NCBI GenBank assembly: GCA_937139335.1
Contig: CAKZPN010000025.1
Span: forward strand, 1 to 40,250
DNA: 40,250 nt
Origin: an uncultured Roseicyclus sp.
GTDB taxonomy: Bacteria > Pseudomonadota > Alphaproteobacteria > Rhodobacterales > Rhodobacteraceae
Direction: 5' to 3'
The position numbers were made by a program, and so were the translations under genes. Shown one piece after another: positions 32,142 to 40,250 of this stretch. The notes under the pieces were generated by a model, which was given only the letters and a program-made list of their open reading frames with translations, did no database searches and was not told where the DNA came from. The stretch's first letter is position 1. Every line of letters starts with the position of its first letter.

Positions 32142-33590
32142 TCAGCGCACCAGCATCTCGGCGGCCTCGGCGGCGGCGCCCTGCAGGCCCAGCAGGTTGA
32201 TGCCCGGCAGCCAGGCCAGCGCGATCAGCGCGGCCATCACCATAAGGCCCGCGTATTGCACGACGCCCATCCGGCCATCGAGGCCCTCGCGCTCTTCCCC
32301 GAAATACATCAGGTAGACGATGCGCAGGTAGTAGTAGGCCCCGATCACCGAGGCGACGACGCCCGCTATGGCAAGCCAGGCCATATCGGCCTCGACCGCC
32401 GCCCAGAGCACCGCGTATTTCGCGAAGAAGCCCACCAGCGGCGGCACGCCCGCCAGGCTGAACATCAGGACCAGCAGCGCCAGCGCCTTGCTGCCCTCGC
32501 GGCTGGCGAAGGACGACAGCGCACTGATTTCGGTGACCGGGCGGCCGTCCTTTTCCATCGACAGGATGAAGGCGAAGGTGCCGATGTTCATCGTCACATA
32601 GATCGCGATGTAGACCAGCATCGCCTCGACGCCCTGCTCGGACCCGGCCGACAGGCCCATGAGCGCAAAGCCCATGTGGCTGATCGAGGAATAGGCCATC
32701 AGGCGCTTGATGTCGGTCTGCCCGATCGCGGCGATCGCGCCCACGAACATCGACAGCACCGACAGGAGCGCAACGATCTGCTGCCAGTCGCCGACCGCGC
32801 CACCGAAGGCGTCGAAGACCACACGCCCGAACAGCGCGATGGCCGCGACCTTGGGCGCGGTGGCGAAGAAGGCGGTGACGGGCGTCGGCGCGCCCTCGTA
32901 GACATCGGGTGTCCACATGTGGAACGGCGCCGCCGAAACTTTGAAGGCAAGCCCCGAGATCAGGAACACGAGACCGATCAGCAGGCCGAGCGACATCTCG
33001 CCTGCCACCGCCGTCTCGATGATGCCCGCGAAGAGCGTGGTGCCGGCATAGCCGTAGACCAGCGACGCGCCGTAGAGCAGCAGGCCCGAGGACAGCGCAC
33101 CGAGGATGAAGTATTTCAGGCCCGCCTCGGTCGACCGCACGCTGTCACGGCGCAGCGACGCGATGACGTAAAGCGCGAGCGATTGCAGCTCCAGCCCCAT
33201 GTGGAGCACGATCAGGTCGCCGGAGGAGACCATGACCATCATGCCGATGACCGACAGCGTGATCAGGACCGGGTATTCGAAGCGCAGCAGGTGGGCCTTT
33301 TCCATGTATTCGACGCTGATGACCAGGATCGCGGCCGCCGACAGCAGGATCGTGACCTTGGCAAAGCGCGCGAACCCGTCGTCGACGAAACTGCCACCGA
33401 AGGCCTCGCGCGTGCCCGTTCCGGTGACGCCGATGTAGAAGGCCAGGACAACGAAGATCAGCGCGGTGCCCCAGGTCAGCGCGGCGGCGAGACCGTCCTT
33501 CGACGTGTAGACGGCGGCCAGCAACGCCACGAGCGAGAAGATCGCCAGGACGATCTCGGGGATCAGGATCGCAAGGTCCGCACCGGTCAT
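32142..33590 (-). CDS. nuoN: NADH-quinone oxidoreductase subunit N
   Basis: A 482-residue antiporter-like subunit of complex I with about 14 hydrophobic helices. [20 protein letters not shown] (near 120) contains the conserved Glu of helix 5, and [19 protein letters not shown] carries the Lys of helix 7-8 that link to proton transfer. It follows nuoM by nine bases, has normal length, and ends four bases before birA. Confidence 0.97.
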   Translation of the reverse strand: MTGADLAILIPEIVLAIFSLVALLAAVYTSKDGLAAALTWGTALIFVVLAFYIGVTGTGTREAFGGSFVDDGFARFAKVTILLSAAAILVISVEYMEKAHLLRFEYPVLITLSVIGMMVMVSSGDLIVLHMGLELQSLALYVIASLRRDSVRSTEAGLKYFILGALSSGLLLYGASLVYGYAGTTLFAGIIETAVAGEMSLGLLIGLVFLISGLAFKVSAAPFHMWTPDVYEGAPTPVTAFFATAPKVAAIALFGRVVFDAFGGAVGDWQQIVALLSVLSMFVGAIAAIGQTDIKRLMAYSSISHMGFALMGLSAGSEQGVEAMLVYIAIYVTMNIGTFAFILSMEKDGRPVTEISALSSFASREGSKALALLVLMFSLAGVPPLVGFFAKYAVLWAAVEADMAWLAIAGVVASVIGAYYYLRIVYLMYFGEEREGLDGRMGVVQYAGLMVMAALIALAWLPGINLLGLQGAAAEAAEMLVR

Positions 33591-33599
33591 CGGATCACC

Positions 33600-35141
33600 T
33601 CAGTTGTTGGCAGCGATCATCGTGTCCGCGCCATGGGCCGCGACAGCGATGTCGTAACGGGAAACGAGCGCCTCGACCGAGGGGCCGATCATGTCGGTCA
33701 CGAGGCTCGGGTAGACGCCCAGAAGAATGGTCATGACAACGAGCGGCGCGAAGATCGCCTTTTCCCGCCCGGTCATGTCGGTGACGGATTTCAGGCTTTC
33801 CTTGATCAGGTCGCCAAAGACCACGCGGCGGTAGAGCCACAGCGCATATCCCGCCGACAGGATCACGCCGGTCGCGGCAAGGCTCCCGACCCAGGTGTTC
33901 ACCTGGAAGACGCCGATCAGCGTCAGGAACTCGCCCACGAACCCGCTCGTGCCGGGCAGGCCGACATTGGCCATCGTGAACAGCATGAAGATCGCGGCAT
34001 AGGCCGGCATCCGCACCACCAGCCCGCCATAGGCGTCGATGTCGCGGGTGTGCATCCGGTCGTAGATCACGCCGACACACAGGAAGAGCGCACCCGAGAT
34101 GAACCCGTGCGAGATCATCTGGAAAATCGCGCCGTCGACGCCGTTCTGGTTCGCCGCGAAGATGCCCATGGTCACGAAACCCATGTGCGCGACGGACGAA
34201 TAGGCGATCAGCTTCTTCATGTCCTCCTGCACCAGCGCGACGAGCGAGGTGTAGATGATCGCGATCACGGACAGCCACAACACCAGCGGCGCGAGGATGT
34301 CGGAGGCCACGGGGAACATCGGCAGCGAGAAGCGCAGGAAACCGTAGCCGCCCATCTTCAGCAAGATCGCCGCCAGCACGACGGACCCCGCCGTCGGCGC
34401 CTGGACGTGCGCGTCGGGCAGCCAGGTGTGCACCGGCCACATCGGCATCTTCACCGCGAAGCTCGCGAAGAACGCGAGCCAGAGCAGCGTCTGCATCCCG
34501 CCCGCGATCTGCCAGCCCATCAGGCTCAACGGGCCGGCGTCGAACTGGTGGGCGAGCAGCGTGGGGATGTCGGTGCTGCCGGCCTCCACGAACATCGCGA
34601 TCATCGCGACCAGCATCAGCACCGAGCCGAGGAACGTGTAGAGGAAGAACTTGAAGGCCGCGTAGATCCGGTCCTTCCCGCCCCAGATGCCGATGATCAG
34701 GAACATCGGGATCAGTCCCGCCTCGAAGAACAGGTAGAACAGCACCATGTCGAGCGCGACGAACACGCCCAGCATCAGCGTTTCCAGCACCAGCAGCGCG
34801 ATCATGTATTCCTTCACGCGGTGCGTGACGCCCCAGCACGACGCGATGGTGATCGGCATCAGGAAAGTCGTGAGCAACACGAAGAGTACGCTGATCCCGT
34901 CGACGCCCAGCTTGTAGGTGAAGCCGAACAGCCATTCGCGCTCCTCCACCAGCTGGAAGCCGGTATCGGCCGGGTCGAACTCCACCAGCAGCGCGAGCGA
35001 GATCAGGAAGGTCGCCGTTGTCGCGGCCAGCGCGAGGCGCTTGGCGTTCAGCTGCGCTGCCGCGTCATCGCCGCGCAGGAAGACGCCGAGGATCACCGCC
35101 GCGACGATCGGCAGGAAGGTGACGATGGAAAGAAGGGGCAT
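33600..35141 (-). CDS. nuoM: NADH-quinone oxidoreductase subunit M
   Basis: A 513-residue proton-pumping subunit of complex I. The conserved [17 protein letters not shown] segment with the functional Glu, [27 protein letters not shown] (in two parts), and [18 protein letters not shown] define NuoM. About 14 membrane helices are predicted. It lies ten bases after nuoL and nine before nuoN, in the usual L-M-N order. Confidence 0.97.
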   Translation of the reverse strand: MPLLSIVTFLPIVAAVILGVFLRGDDAAAQLNAKRLALAATTATFLISLALLVEFDPADTGFQLVEEREWLFGFTYKLGVDGISVLFVLLTTFLMPITIASCWGVTHRVKEYMIALLVLETLMLGVFVALDMVLFYLFFEAGLIPMFLIIGIWGGKDRIYAAFKFFLYTFLGSVLMLVAMIAMFVEAGSTDIPTLLAHQFDAGPLSLMGWQIAGGMQTLLWLAFFASFAVKMPMWPVHTWLPDAHVQAPTAGSVVLAAILLKMGGYGFLRFSLPMFPVASDILAPLVLWLSVIAIIYTSLVALVQEDMKKLIAYSSVAHMGFVTMGIFAANQNGVDGAIFQMISHGFISGALFLCVGVIYDRMHTRDIDAYGGLVVRMPAYAAIFMLFTMANVGLPGTSGFVGEFLTLIGVFQVNTWVGSLAATGVILSAGYALWLYRRVVFGDLIKESLKSVTDMTGREKAIFAPLVVMTILLGVYPSLVTDMIGPSVEALVSRYDIAVAAHGADTMIAANN

Positions 35142-35150
35142 GGATCTCTC

Positions 35151-37274
35151 TCAGCCTCCGACGCTCAGGGTGACCCAGGTGACGAGGACGACGATCCCCA
35201 TCACCATGGCGAAGGCATAGGTGAAGATGTAGCCGGATTGCGCCCGGCCCGCGAGGCGGTTGAAGAACGGGATGATCCCCAGCGCCAACCCGTTGATGCC
35301 ACCATCGATGACCGCGCCATCCCCGCCCTTCCACAGCGTCCGGCCGAGCCAGCGCGCGGGGCGGACGAGGGCGAAGTCGTAGATCTCGTCGAAATACCAC
35401 TTGTTCAGCAAGAACAGGTACAGCGGCCGCTGGTTCGCCGCGAGCTGCTTGGGCAGCGCGGGGTTCACGATGTAGAACCAGAAGGCGACCGCGAACCCGA
35501 GGACCATCGCGAAAAACGGGCTCCACTTGACCCAGTACGGCACCGCGTGAGCGTCGTTCAGCACGTGGTTGTCGGGGGCAGCGTGGATCGCTCCCTCGCC
35601 CGGCGCGCCGGTGAAGACGTAGTGATGCTCGCCCTCGGCCTCGGTGGTCACGATCTCCTCGATCGCGCCCTCCGCACCATGGCCGGCATCAGCCGCCTCG
35701 GCGTGCTCACCCTCCGCGCCATGCGCTCCTTCCTCGGCGTAAGGCACGCCGAAGAACCGCGCGACGCTGTCGGTGTGCCCGAAGAACGAGTTGTACCACA
35801 CCGCGCCCGCCAGCACCGAGCCCAGCGCCAGCACGCCCAGCGGTGCCAGCATGGTCCACGGGCTTTCGTGGGCATGCTCATGCGTGTGCTTGTTGCCGCG
35901 CGGCGCGCCGAAGAAGGTCAGGAACATCAGCCGCCAGCTGTAGAAGCTGGTGAAGACCGCCGCCACGATCAGCGCCCAGAACGCGAACTGGCCGAGATCG
36001 CCGCCGAAGGCGAAGGCGCTTTCCACTACCGCGTCCTTCGAGAAGAAGCCGGCAAAGCCGAAGTAAGTGGTCGGGATGCCGACGCCAGTGATCGCCAGCG
36101 TGCCGATCAGCATCGCCCCGAAGGTGTAGGGGATCTTGGTCCGCAAGCCGCCGTAATTCCGCATGTCCTGCTCGTGATGCATCGCGTGGATGACCGAGCC
36201 CGCGCCAAGAAACAGCATCGCCTTGAAGAAGGCGTGGGTGAGCAGGTGGAACATCGCCACCGAGTAGACGCCGACGCCGGCGGCCACAAACATGTAGCCC
36301 AGCTGCGACATCGTCGAATAGGCGATGACACGCTTGATGTCGTTCTGCACCAGCCCGATCGTCGCCGCCACGAAGGCGGTCAGCGCGCCGATGACGATGA
36401 TGAAATTCGTCGCGGCCGGCGCGTATTCCAGCAGCGGCGACATCCGGCAGACCAGGAACACGCCAGCCGTCACCATGGTCGCGGCGTGGATCAGCGCCGA
36501 CACCGGCGTCGGGCCTTCCATCGCGTCGGGCAGCCAGGTGTGCAGGAACAGCTGCGCCGATTTCCCCATCGCGCCGATGAACAGCAGGATGCCGATGGTG
36601 TTGGCCGCGTTCAGCTCCATCCCGAGGAAATTGATCGTCATCTCCGCGAACTCGGCGCCCATCGGCAGGATCACGTCGAACTGGATCGAATCCGTCATCC
36701 AGAAGATCGCGAAGATGCCGAGCAGGAAGCCGAAGTCGCCGACGCGGTTCACGATGAACGCCTTGATCGCGGCGGCCCCGGCCGAGGGTTTGCGGTAGTA
36801 GAACCCGATCAGCAGGTAGGACGCGACCCCCACCCCTTCCCAGCCGAAGAACAGCTGCAGCAGGTTGTCGGCGGTCACCAGCATCAGCATCGCGAAGGTG
36901 AAGAACGACAGGTAGGCGAAGAACCGCGGCCGGTAGCTTTCGCCTTCCTTGAAGTTGTCGTCATGCGCCATGTAGCCGAAGGAATAGAGGTGCACGAGCG
37001 CCGAGACCGTGGTGATGACGATCAGCATGATCGCAGTCAGCCGGTCGATGCGGATCGCCCAGTCGGTGAAGAGCGTGCCGCTCTCGATCCAGGTGAACAG
37101 GCTGGTGGTGTAGGTCTCGCCGTCGAAGGACAGGAACACCCACCAGCTCAACAGGCACGACAGGAACAGCAGCGCGGTCGCCACGACCTGCGCGCCGGTC
37201 TCGGAAATGATGCGCCAGCCAAACCCCGCGATCAGCGCGCCGACGAGGGGAGCGAAAAGGAGGATCGTTGCCAT
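35151..37274 (-). CDS. nuoL: NADH-quinone oxidoreductase subunit L
   Basis: A 707-residue proton-pumping subunit with the C-terminal lateral helix that spans the membrane arm. [19 protein letters not shown] (conserved Glu), [24 protein letters not shown] and [16 protein letters not shown] identify it. Between about residues 465 and 570 is a soluble insertion rich in His, Glu, Ala and Gly ([11 protein letters not shown]; then [19 protein letters not shown] and GEHHY). The start at 37274 has GGAGGCGAAATA upstream and shares one base with the stop of the zinc-ribbon ORF (TAATG), so translation is coupled to it. Confidence 0.96.
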   Translation of the reverse strand: MATILLFAPLVGALIAGFGWRIISETGAQVVATALLFLSCLLSWWVFLSFDGETYTTSLFTWIESGTLFTDWAIRIDRLTAIMLIVITTVSALVHLYSFGYMAHDDNFKEGESYRPRFFAYLSFFTFAMLMLVTADNLLQLFFGWEGVGVASYLLIGFYYRKPSAGAAAIKAFIVNRVGDFGFLLGIFAIFWMTDSIQFDVILPMGAEFAEMTINFLGMELNAANTIGILLFIGAMGKSAQLFLHTWLPDAMEGPTPVSALIHAATMVTAGVFLVCRMSPLLEYAPAATNFIIVIGALTAFVAATIGLVQNDIKRVIAYSTMSQLGYMFVAAGVGVYSVAMFHLLTHAFFKAMLFLGAGSVIHAMHHEQDMRNYGGLRTKIPYTFGAMLIGTLAITGVGIPTTYFGFAGFFSKDAVVESAFAFGGDLGQFAFWALIVAAVFTSFYSWRLMFLTFFGAPRGNKHTHEHAHESPWTMLAPLGVLALGSVLAGAVWYNSFFGHTDSVARFFGVPYAEEGAHGAEGEHAEAADAGHGAEGAIEEIVTTEAEGEHHYVFTGAPGEGAIHAAPDNHVLNDAHAVPYWVKWSPFFAMVLGFAVAFWFYIVNPALPKQLAANQRPLYLFLLNKWYFDEIYDFALVRPARWLGRTLWKGGDGAVIDGGINGLALGIIPFFNRLAGRAQSGYIFTYAFAMVMGIVVLVTWVTLSVGG

Positions 37275-37486
37275 TATTTCGCCTCCGAGCTCGGTTGACC
37301 GCTTTGGCAAGCGGGGCAGCGGCGCAGCCAAATGTCCGAACCATTTGCGCCATATACGTTCTGGCAGTGCCCACAAACGAGCAAGTAGATGGTCTGGTTT
37401 GCGTGGTTGGAACGCATGTCAGTTTTCTCCAGAACCTTCTGAAGGTTCTTGTTTTCGTAGCCGACGTTTGTCGTTCCCTTCGACAC
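37274..37486 (-). CDS. small zinc-ribbon protein embedded in the nuo operon
   Basis: A 70-residue protein with two cysteine pairs, CGHC (about 38-41) and CPAC (about 57-60), on either side of [14 protein letters not shown], making a probable zinc ribbon. The N-terminal third ([20 protein letters not shown]) is polar. From memory, small proteins with a YGANGSDI core between CxxC pairs occur as unnamed ORFs in diverse bacteria; I know no function. GC is about 48-55% against 57-65% nearby. It lies between nuoK (three bases upstream) and nuoL (TAATG overlap). R. capsulatus is known to have extra unknown ORFs in its nuo operon, so accessory insertions here have precedent. Confidence 0.75.
   Translation of the reverse strand: MSKGTTNVGYENKNLQKVLEKTDMRSNHANQTIYLLVCGHCQNVYGANGSDIWLRRCPACQSGQPSSEAK
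37431..37449. repeat. 19-base palindrome inside the zinc-ribbon ORF
   Basis: AGAACCTTC-T-GAAGGTTCT is a perfect inverted repeat, forming an RNA hairpin in the codons for NLQKVLE between nuoK and nuoL. It could be an intercistronic processing or stability element, or a chance feature. Confidence 0.5.
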
Positions 37487-37489
37487 CGC

Positions 37490-37798
37490 TCAGCCCTTCA
37501 TGTTCGAGACGTCTTCCACCGCGATCGTGCCGCGGTTTCGGAAGAAGCACACAAGGATGGCCAGACCGATGGCGGCCTCGGCCGCGGCGACCGTCAGCAC
37601 GAAGAGCGTGAAGACCTGCCCGGTGAGATCGCCGAGAAAGGTGGAGAAGGCGACGAGGTTGATGTTCACCGACAGAAGCATCAGCTCGATCGACATCAGG
37701 ATGACGATGACGTTCTTCCGGTTCAGGAAGATGCCGAAGATGCCGATGACGAACAGCACCGCCGCCACCGTCAGATAATGTTCCAATCCGATCGTCAT
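37490..37798 (-). CDS. nuoK: NADH-quinone oxidoreductase subunit K
   Basis: A 102-residue, three-helix subunit of complex I. The pattern [20 protein letters not shown], then [22 protein letters not shown] with the proton-path glutamates, and [19 protein letters not shown] is definitive. ATG 37798 is preceded by GGAGGG. Order J-K-(zinc ribbon)-L is normal apart from the interposed small ORFs. Confidence 0.97.
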   Translation of the reverse strand: MTIGLEHYLTVAAVLFVIGIFGIFLNRKNVIVILMSIELMLLSVNINLVAFSTFLGDLTGQVFTLFVLTVAAAEAAIGLAILVCFFRNRGTIAVEDVSNMKG

Positions 37799-37861
37799 CA
37801 CGTCCCTCCGGGGTTGTCGCCCCATCTCTGGTTCCGGGTCCGGCCCGGTTGTCTGGTCGTT

Positions 37862-37884
37862 CCCGCGGAAGTCCGGACCGCGGG
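37862..37884 (-). other. intercistronic hairpin upstream of nuoK
   Basis: CCCGCGG (37862-37868) pairs perfectly with CCGCGGG (37878-37884) across a nine-base loop containing TCCGGA. It lies between the 46-codon ORF and nuoK in the operon transcript. No T run follows, so it is more likely a stability or processing element than a terminator. Confidence 0.4.
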
Positions 37885-37902
37885 TATCGTTCGTCGCCTG
37901 CC

Positions 37903-38043
37903 CTAGAAATCGGGGCAGTGGTTGTCCGGCGCGGGCATGGCGGGCAGGCCCCCGGCCGCGTCGCAGATCGGCAGCGTGATGACGCAGCCCTGCGCCGCCG
38001 CCGGCGTCTGCGCCACCGCGAAGGGTATGGGCGCCGAGCGCAT
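37903..38043 (-). CDS. possible 46-residue protein between nuoJ and nuoK
   Basis: A short frame starting with ATG (or GTG at 38046) 4 bases after the nuoJ stop and ending at TAG 37903. The peptide [20 protein letters not shown] continues with [30 protein letters not shown] sequence and has three cysteines; the first 17 residues could be a weak hydrophobic segment. Codon third positions are GC-rich as in true genes here. No homolog is recognised and there is no strong ribosome binding site. It fills an otherwise unusual 249-base gap in a compact operon. Confidence 0.4.
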   Translation of the reverse strand: MRSAPIPFAVAQTPAAAQGCVITLPICDAAGGLPAMPAPDNHCPDF

Positions 38044-38047
38044 CACG

Positions 38048-38662
38048 TCACAGACCCTGCCCCGATTTCACGTCCTTCAGCTCCAGCGTGACCTTGGGGT
38101 CGCGCATCATCTGGGCGATGACGTCTTGCCGTTTCACGTCCGTGCGGTGGCGCAGCGTCAGCACGATCGCCCCGATCATCGCCACCAGCAGGATCAGGCC
38201 GGCGAGCTGGAACAGCAGGAAATACTGGTCATAGAGGATCAGGCCCAGCGCCTGCGTGTTATGCACCGCCTCGACCGGCGGCGTCGGGCTGCCCAGCCGC
38301 GCCTCGAACCCCTCGGAGAAACTCCAGGGCCCGAAGGCCATCGCCAGCTGCATCAACAAGATCACGCCGATCAGGCCGGCCACGGGGATGTAGCGCGACA
38401 TCTCGGCCTTGAGCGCCACGAAATCGACGTCAAGCATCATCACCACGAACAGGAACAGCACCGCGACCGCGCCGACGTAGACGATGATCAGGAGCATCGC
38501 GACGAATTCCGCGCCCATGATCACGAAAAGCCCCGCACCCGAGATGAAGGACAGGATCAGCCACAGCACCGAATGGACAGGGCTTCGCGCGGTGACTGTC
38601 AGAAGCCCGCCGGTCACCATGACCACCGAGAACATGTAGAAGACGAAATCGGTGATGGTCAT
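38048..38662 (-). CDS. nuoJ: NADH-quinone oxidoreductase subunit J
   Basis: A 204-residue membrane subunit of complex I with about five helices. [46 protein letters not shown] (broken across two helices) contains the conserved [27 protein letters not shown] core of NuoJ. ATG 38662 with GGGAAGAG upstream is chosen over an in-frame ATG at 38683 that lies in the previous gene. It follows the CMD gene by one base and precedes the 46-codon ORF. Confidence 0.95.
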   Translation of the reverse strand: MTITDFVFYMFSVVMVTGGLLTVTARSPVHSVLWLILSFISGAGLFVIMGAEFVAMLLIIVYVGAVAVLFLFVVMMLDVDFVALKAEMSRYIPVAGLIGVILLMQLAMAFGPWSFSEGFEARLGSPTPPVEAVHNTQALGLILYDQYFLLFQLAGLILLVAMIGAIVLTLRHRTDVKRQDVIAQMMRDPKVTLELKDVKSGQGL

Positions 38663-38663
38663 C

Positions 38664-39077
38664 TCAGCTCTTCCCTTCCGCAAGGGCCTCGGTCGCCAGC
38701 TCCATCGCCTTGTTCATCGCGGGCACCCCGCCGAAGAGCGCGGCAAGCCCGATGGTCTCGGCGATCTCCTGCTTGGTGGCCCCGGCGGCGACGGCGTGGC
38801 GCACGGTCAGCCGGATCTGAGCCTCGGCCACAGCGCCCTGGATCGTGAGGCCCAGCAGCGTCAACAAGAGCCGCGTCTTGGCCTCCAGACCCTCGGGGTT
38901 GAACTGCTTGCCGAGAAACGCCTCGAGCATCTCGGGCGGCACGGTCGGCCACATCTTGTCCATGGTCGACGGCGTGAAGCTGGCCAGCGCCGGGTTCAGC
39001 GCCTTGACCCAGGTTTCCGTCATCTCCTGCGTCTGGCGCATCATCGCTTCGAACGGGTTGGTGGGGGTGTCACTCAT
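38664..39077 (-). CDS. carboxymuconolactone decarboxylase (CMD/AhpD-like) family protein in the nuo operon
   Basis: A 137-residue all-helical protein. After a variable N-terminal part ([19 protein letters not shown]) the CMD domain spans about residues 50-125: [21 protein letters not shown] then [37 protein letters not shown]. There is no cysteine, so the AhpD-type CxxC peroxidase site is missing. It overlaps nuoI by four bases (ATGA) and is one base from nuoJ, so it is made with complex I. Function unknown; comparable extra ORFs are known from Rhodobacter nuo operons. Confidence 0.85.
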   Translation of the reverse strand: MSDTPTNPFEAMMRQTQEMTETWVKALNPALASFTPSTMDKMWPTVPPEMLEAFLGKQFNPEGLEAKTRLLLTLLGLTIQGAVAEAQIRLTVRHAVAAGATKQEIAETIGLAALFGGVPAMNKAMELATEALAEGKS

Positions 39078-39568
39078 CGGTAGGGCGCATCCAGTTCGAG
39101 GTTGCGGGCGATGGCGGCCTCCCAGCGGTCGCCGTTTTCCAGAAGCTTCACCTTGTCGTAGAACAGCTCTTCCCGTGTCTCGGTGGCGAACTCGAAATTC
39201 GGCCCCTCGACGATGGCATCGACTGGGCAGGCCTCCTGGCAGAAGCCGCAGTAGATGCATTTCGTCATGTCGATGTCGTAGCGCGTGGTGCGGCGGCTCC
39301 CGTCCTCGCGCGGTTCGGCGTCGATGGTGATGGCCTGCGCCGGGCAGATCGCCTCGCACAGCTTGCACGCGATGCAGCGTTCCTCGCCGTTGGGATAGCG
39401 GCGCAGCGCGTGTTCACCGCGGAACCGGGGCGACAGCGGACCCTTTTCATGGGGATAGTTGATCGTCACCTTGGGCGAGAAGAAGTATTTGAAGCCCAGC
39501 TTCATCCCCGCGAAGAAATCGACGAGGAGGAAGTATTTGGCCGCTCGCGTATAGTCGATCTGTGTCAC
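39074..39568 (-). CDS. nuoI: NADH-quinone oxidoreductase subunit I
   Basis: A 164-residue ferredoxin-like subunit carrying two [4Fe-4S] clusters, N6a and N6b. The cluster motifs are [12 protein letters not shown] and [12 protein letters not shown], each CxxCxxCxxxCP. It passes electrons from NuoG/B toward quinone. The start is a GTG at 39568 with GGAGGG upstream, one base past the nuoH stop region; an upstream ATG at 39595 is inside nuoH. Complete and normal in length. Confidence 0.97.
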   Translation of the reverse strand: MTQIDYTRAAKYFLLVDFFAGMKLGFKYFFSPKVTINYPHEKGPLSPRFRGEHALRRYPNGEERCIACKLCEAICPAQAITIDAEPREDGSRRTTRYDIDMTKCIYCGFCQEACPVDAIVEGPNFEFATETREELFYDKVKLLENGDRWEAAIARNLELDAPYR

Positions 39569-39569
39569 C

Positions 39570-40250
39570 TCACCCTCCGATCGCCCAGCGGGCATAGGCG
39601 CCGCCGAACAGTTCGAATTTCGCCGCGAACGCGACCAGCACCACCCAGACGAGCGAGAACGGCAAGAACACCTTCCAGCCCAGCCGCATCAGCTGATCAT
39701 AGCGGTAGCGCGGCACGATCGCCTTCACCATCGCGAAAAGGAAGAAGAAGAAGCCCATCTTCACCACCATCCAGATCGGACTGTCCGGGATGAACGGCAC
39801 CGGCGACAGCCAGCCGCCGAAGAACAGGAGCGTGATGAGCGCGCACATCAGGAAGATCGCGATGTATTCCCCCGCCATGAACAGCAGGAACGGCGTCGAG
39901 GAATATTCCACCTGGTAGCCCGCGACCAGTTCCGATTCCGCCTCGGGCAGATCGAAGGGCGGGCGGTTCGTCTCGGCAAGCGCCGACACGAAGAACAGGA
40001 ACACCATCGGCAAATGCGGCAGCCAGTACCAGTTGAACAGGCCCCAGTTGCCATCCTGCGCCGCGACGATCGCGCCGAAATTCAGCGAGCCGGTCGAGAT
40101 CACCACGCCGATGATGATGAGGCCGATGGACACCTCGTAGGAGATCATCTGCGCGGCCGAGCGGAGCGAGCCGAGGAACGGGTATTTCGAGTTCGACGCC
40201 CAGCCGCCCATGATCACGCCGTAGACCTCGAGCGAGGAGATCGCGAAGAC
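39570..40250 (-). CDS. nuoH: NADH-quinone oxidoreductase subunit H (5' end outside the window)
   Basis: The C-terminal 226 residues of NuoH, the membrane subunit forming the quinone-binding cavity. Visible are [11 protein letters not shown] at the window edge, [23 protein letters not shown], the conserved [20 protein letters not shown] and [14 protein letters not shown]. The remaining 5' part lies beyond position 40250. It overlaps the ribosome binding region of nuoI. Confidence 0.96.
   Translation of the reverse strand, partial: VFAISSLEVYGVIMGGWASNSKYPFLGSLRSAAQMISYEVSIGLIIIGVVISTGSLNFGAIVAAQDGNWGLFNWYWLPHLPMVFLFFVSALAETNRPPFDLPEAESELVAGYQVEYSSTPFLLFMAGEYIAIFLMCALITLLFFGGWLSPVPFIPDSPIWMVVKMGFFFFLFAMVKAIVPRYRYDQLMRLGWKVFLPFSLVWVVLVAFAAKFELFGGAYARWAIGG

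Noticed and set aside
31437..37298. A 1953-codon open frame on the plus strand antisense to nuoL-nuoM-nuoN and birA.
   Set aside because: It is opposite well-conserved complex I genes, begins with no ribosome binding site, and has the repetitive Arg/His/Gln/Asp composition of an antisense shadow in high-GC DNA.

Overview
The window looks like chromosomal DNA of an alphaproteobacterium of the Rhodobacteraceae (Roseobacter/Rhodobacter group). Supporting this are the high GC and strong GC3 of most genes, the alphaproteobacterial type of RNase P RNA, the order nuo-birA-coaX-rnj, the tatABC operon, a Hint-domain protein of the kind common in this family, and GC-rich intergenic repeats with a GGGATATTTG core. 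The species cannot be named from sequence alone. Nearly all genes are core or housekeeping. I see no phage, transposon, CRISPR array, tRNA or defence island.

Layout. 1-5.1 kb: a minus-strand group of 8-oxoguanine deaminase, an inositol-monophosphatase/histidinol-phosphatase-type enzyme and an XRE regulator; a divergent quinone oxidoreductase; a LysR regulator divergent from a small DUF1127-type gene. 5.2-9.4 kb: Bax-inhibitor-1 membrane protein, ChrA-type chromate transporter, ribosomal protein L33 (rpmG), a GNAT acetyltransferase, a UPF0173 metal-dependent hydrolase and a small membrane protein. 9.5-13.1 kb: gatC-gatA (amidotransferase for Gln/Asn-tRNA), a lipoprotein with an excalibur-like motif, an AmpD-like amidase, then rnpB. 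13.1-19.6 kb: an intergenic stretch with an inverted repeat pair; tadA divergent from an RsuA-family pseudouridine synthase; ftsY-EamA-yciB on the minus strand; alkB on the plus strand. 18.8-24.5 kb: SDR, ABC ATPase, tatA-tatB-tatC and a DUF815-type ATPase on the minus strand, with a Hint-domain gene divergent from the SDR. 24.8-28.9 kb: prfC, a coupled His/Cys-rich unknown gene, and a RhlE-type DEAD-box helicase with a long leader. 28.9-40.25 kb: one long minus-strand unit, nuoH(partial)-nuoI-CMD-nuoJ-orf46-nuoK-zinc ribbon-nuoL-nuoM-nuoN-birA-coaX-rnj.

Functionally the window covers translation and RNA metabolism (GatCA, L33, TadA, RluB-type synthase, RNase P, RF3, RNase J, DEAD helicase), membrane biogenesis and export (FtsY, TatABC, YciB), respiration (complex I) and cofactors (BirA, CoaX). 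No obvious new multi-gene system is present. The observations most worth checking are the accessory small genes inside the nuo operon, a Hint protein whose nucleophile position is Ser instead of Cys, a composition break inside the deaminase gene, a pair of 3'-end repeats beside rnpB, apparently leaderless promoters at prfC, chrA and the rluB-type gene, and the structured leader of the DEAD-box helicase.
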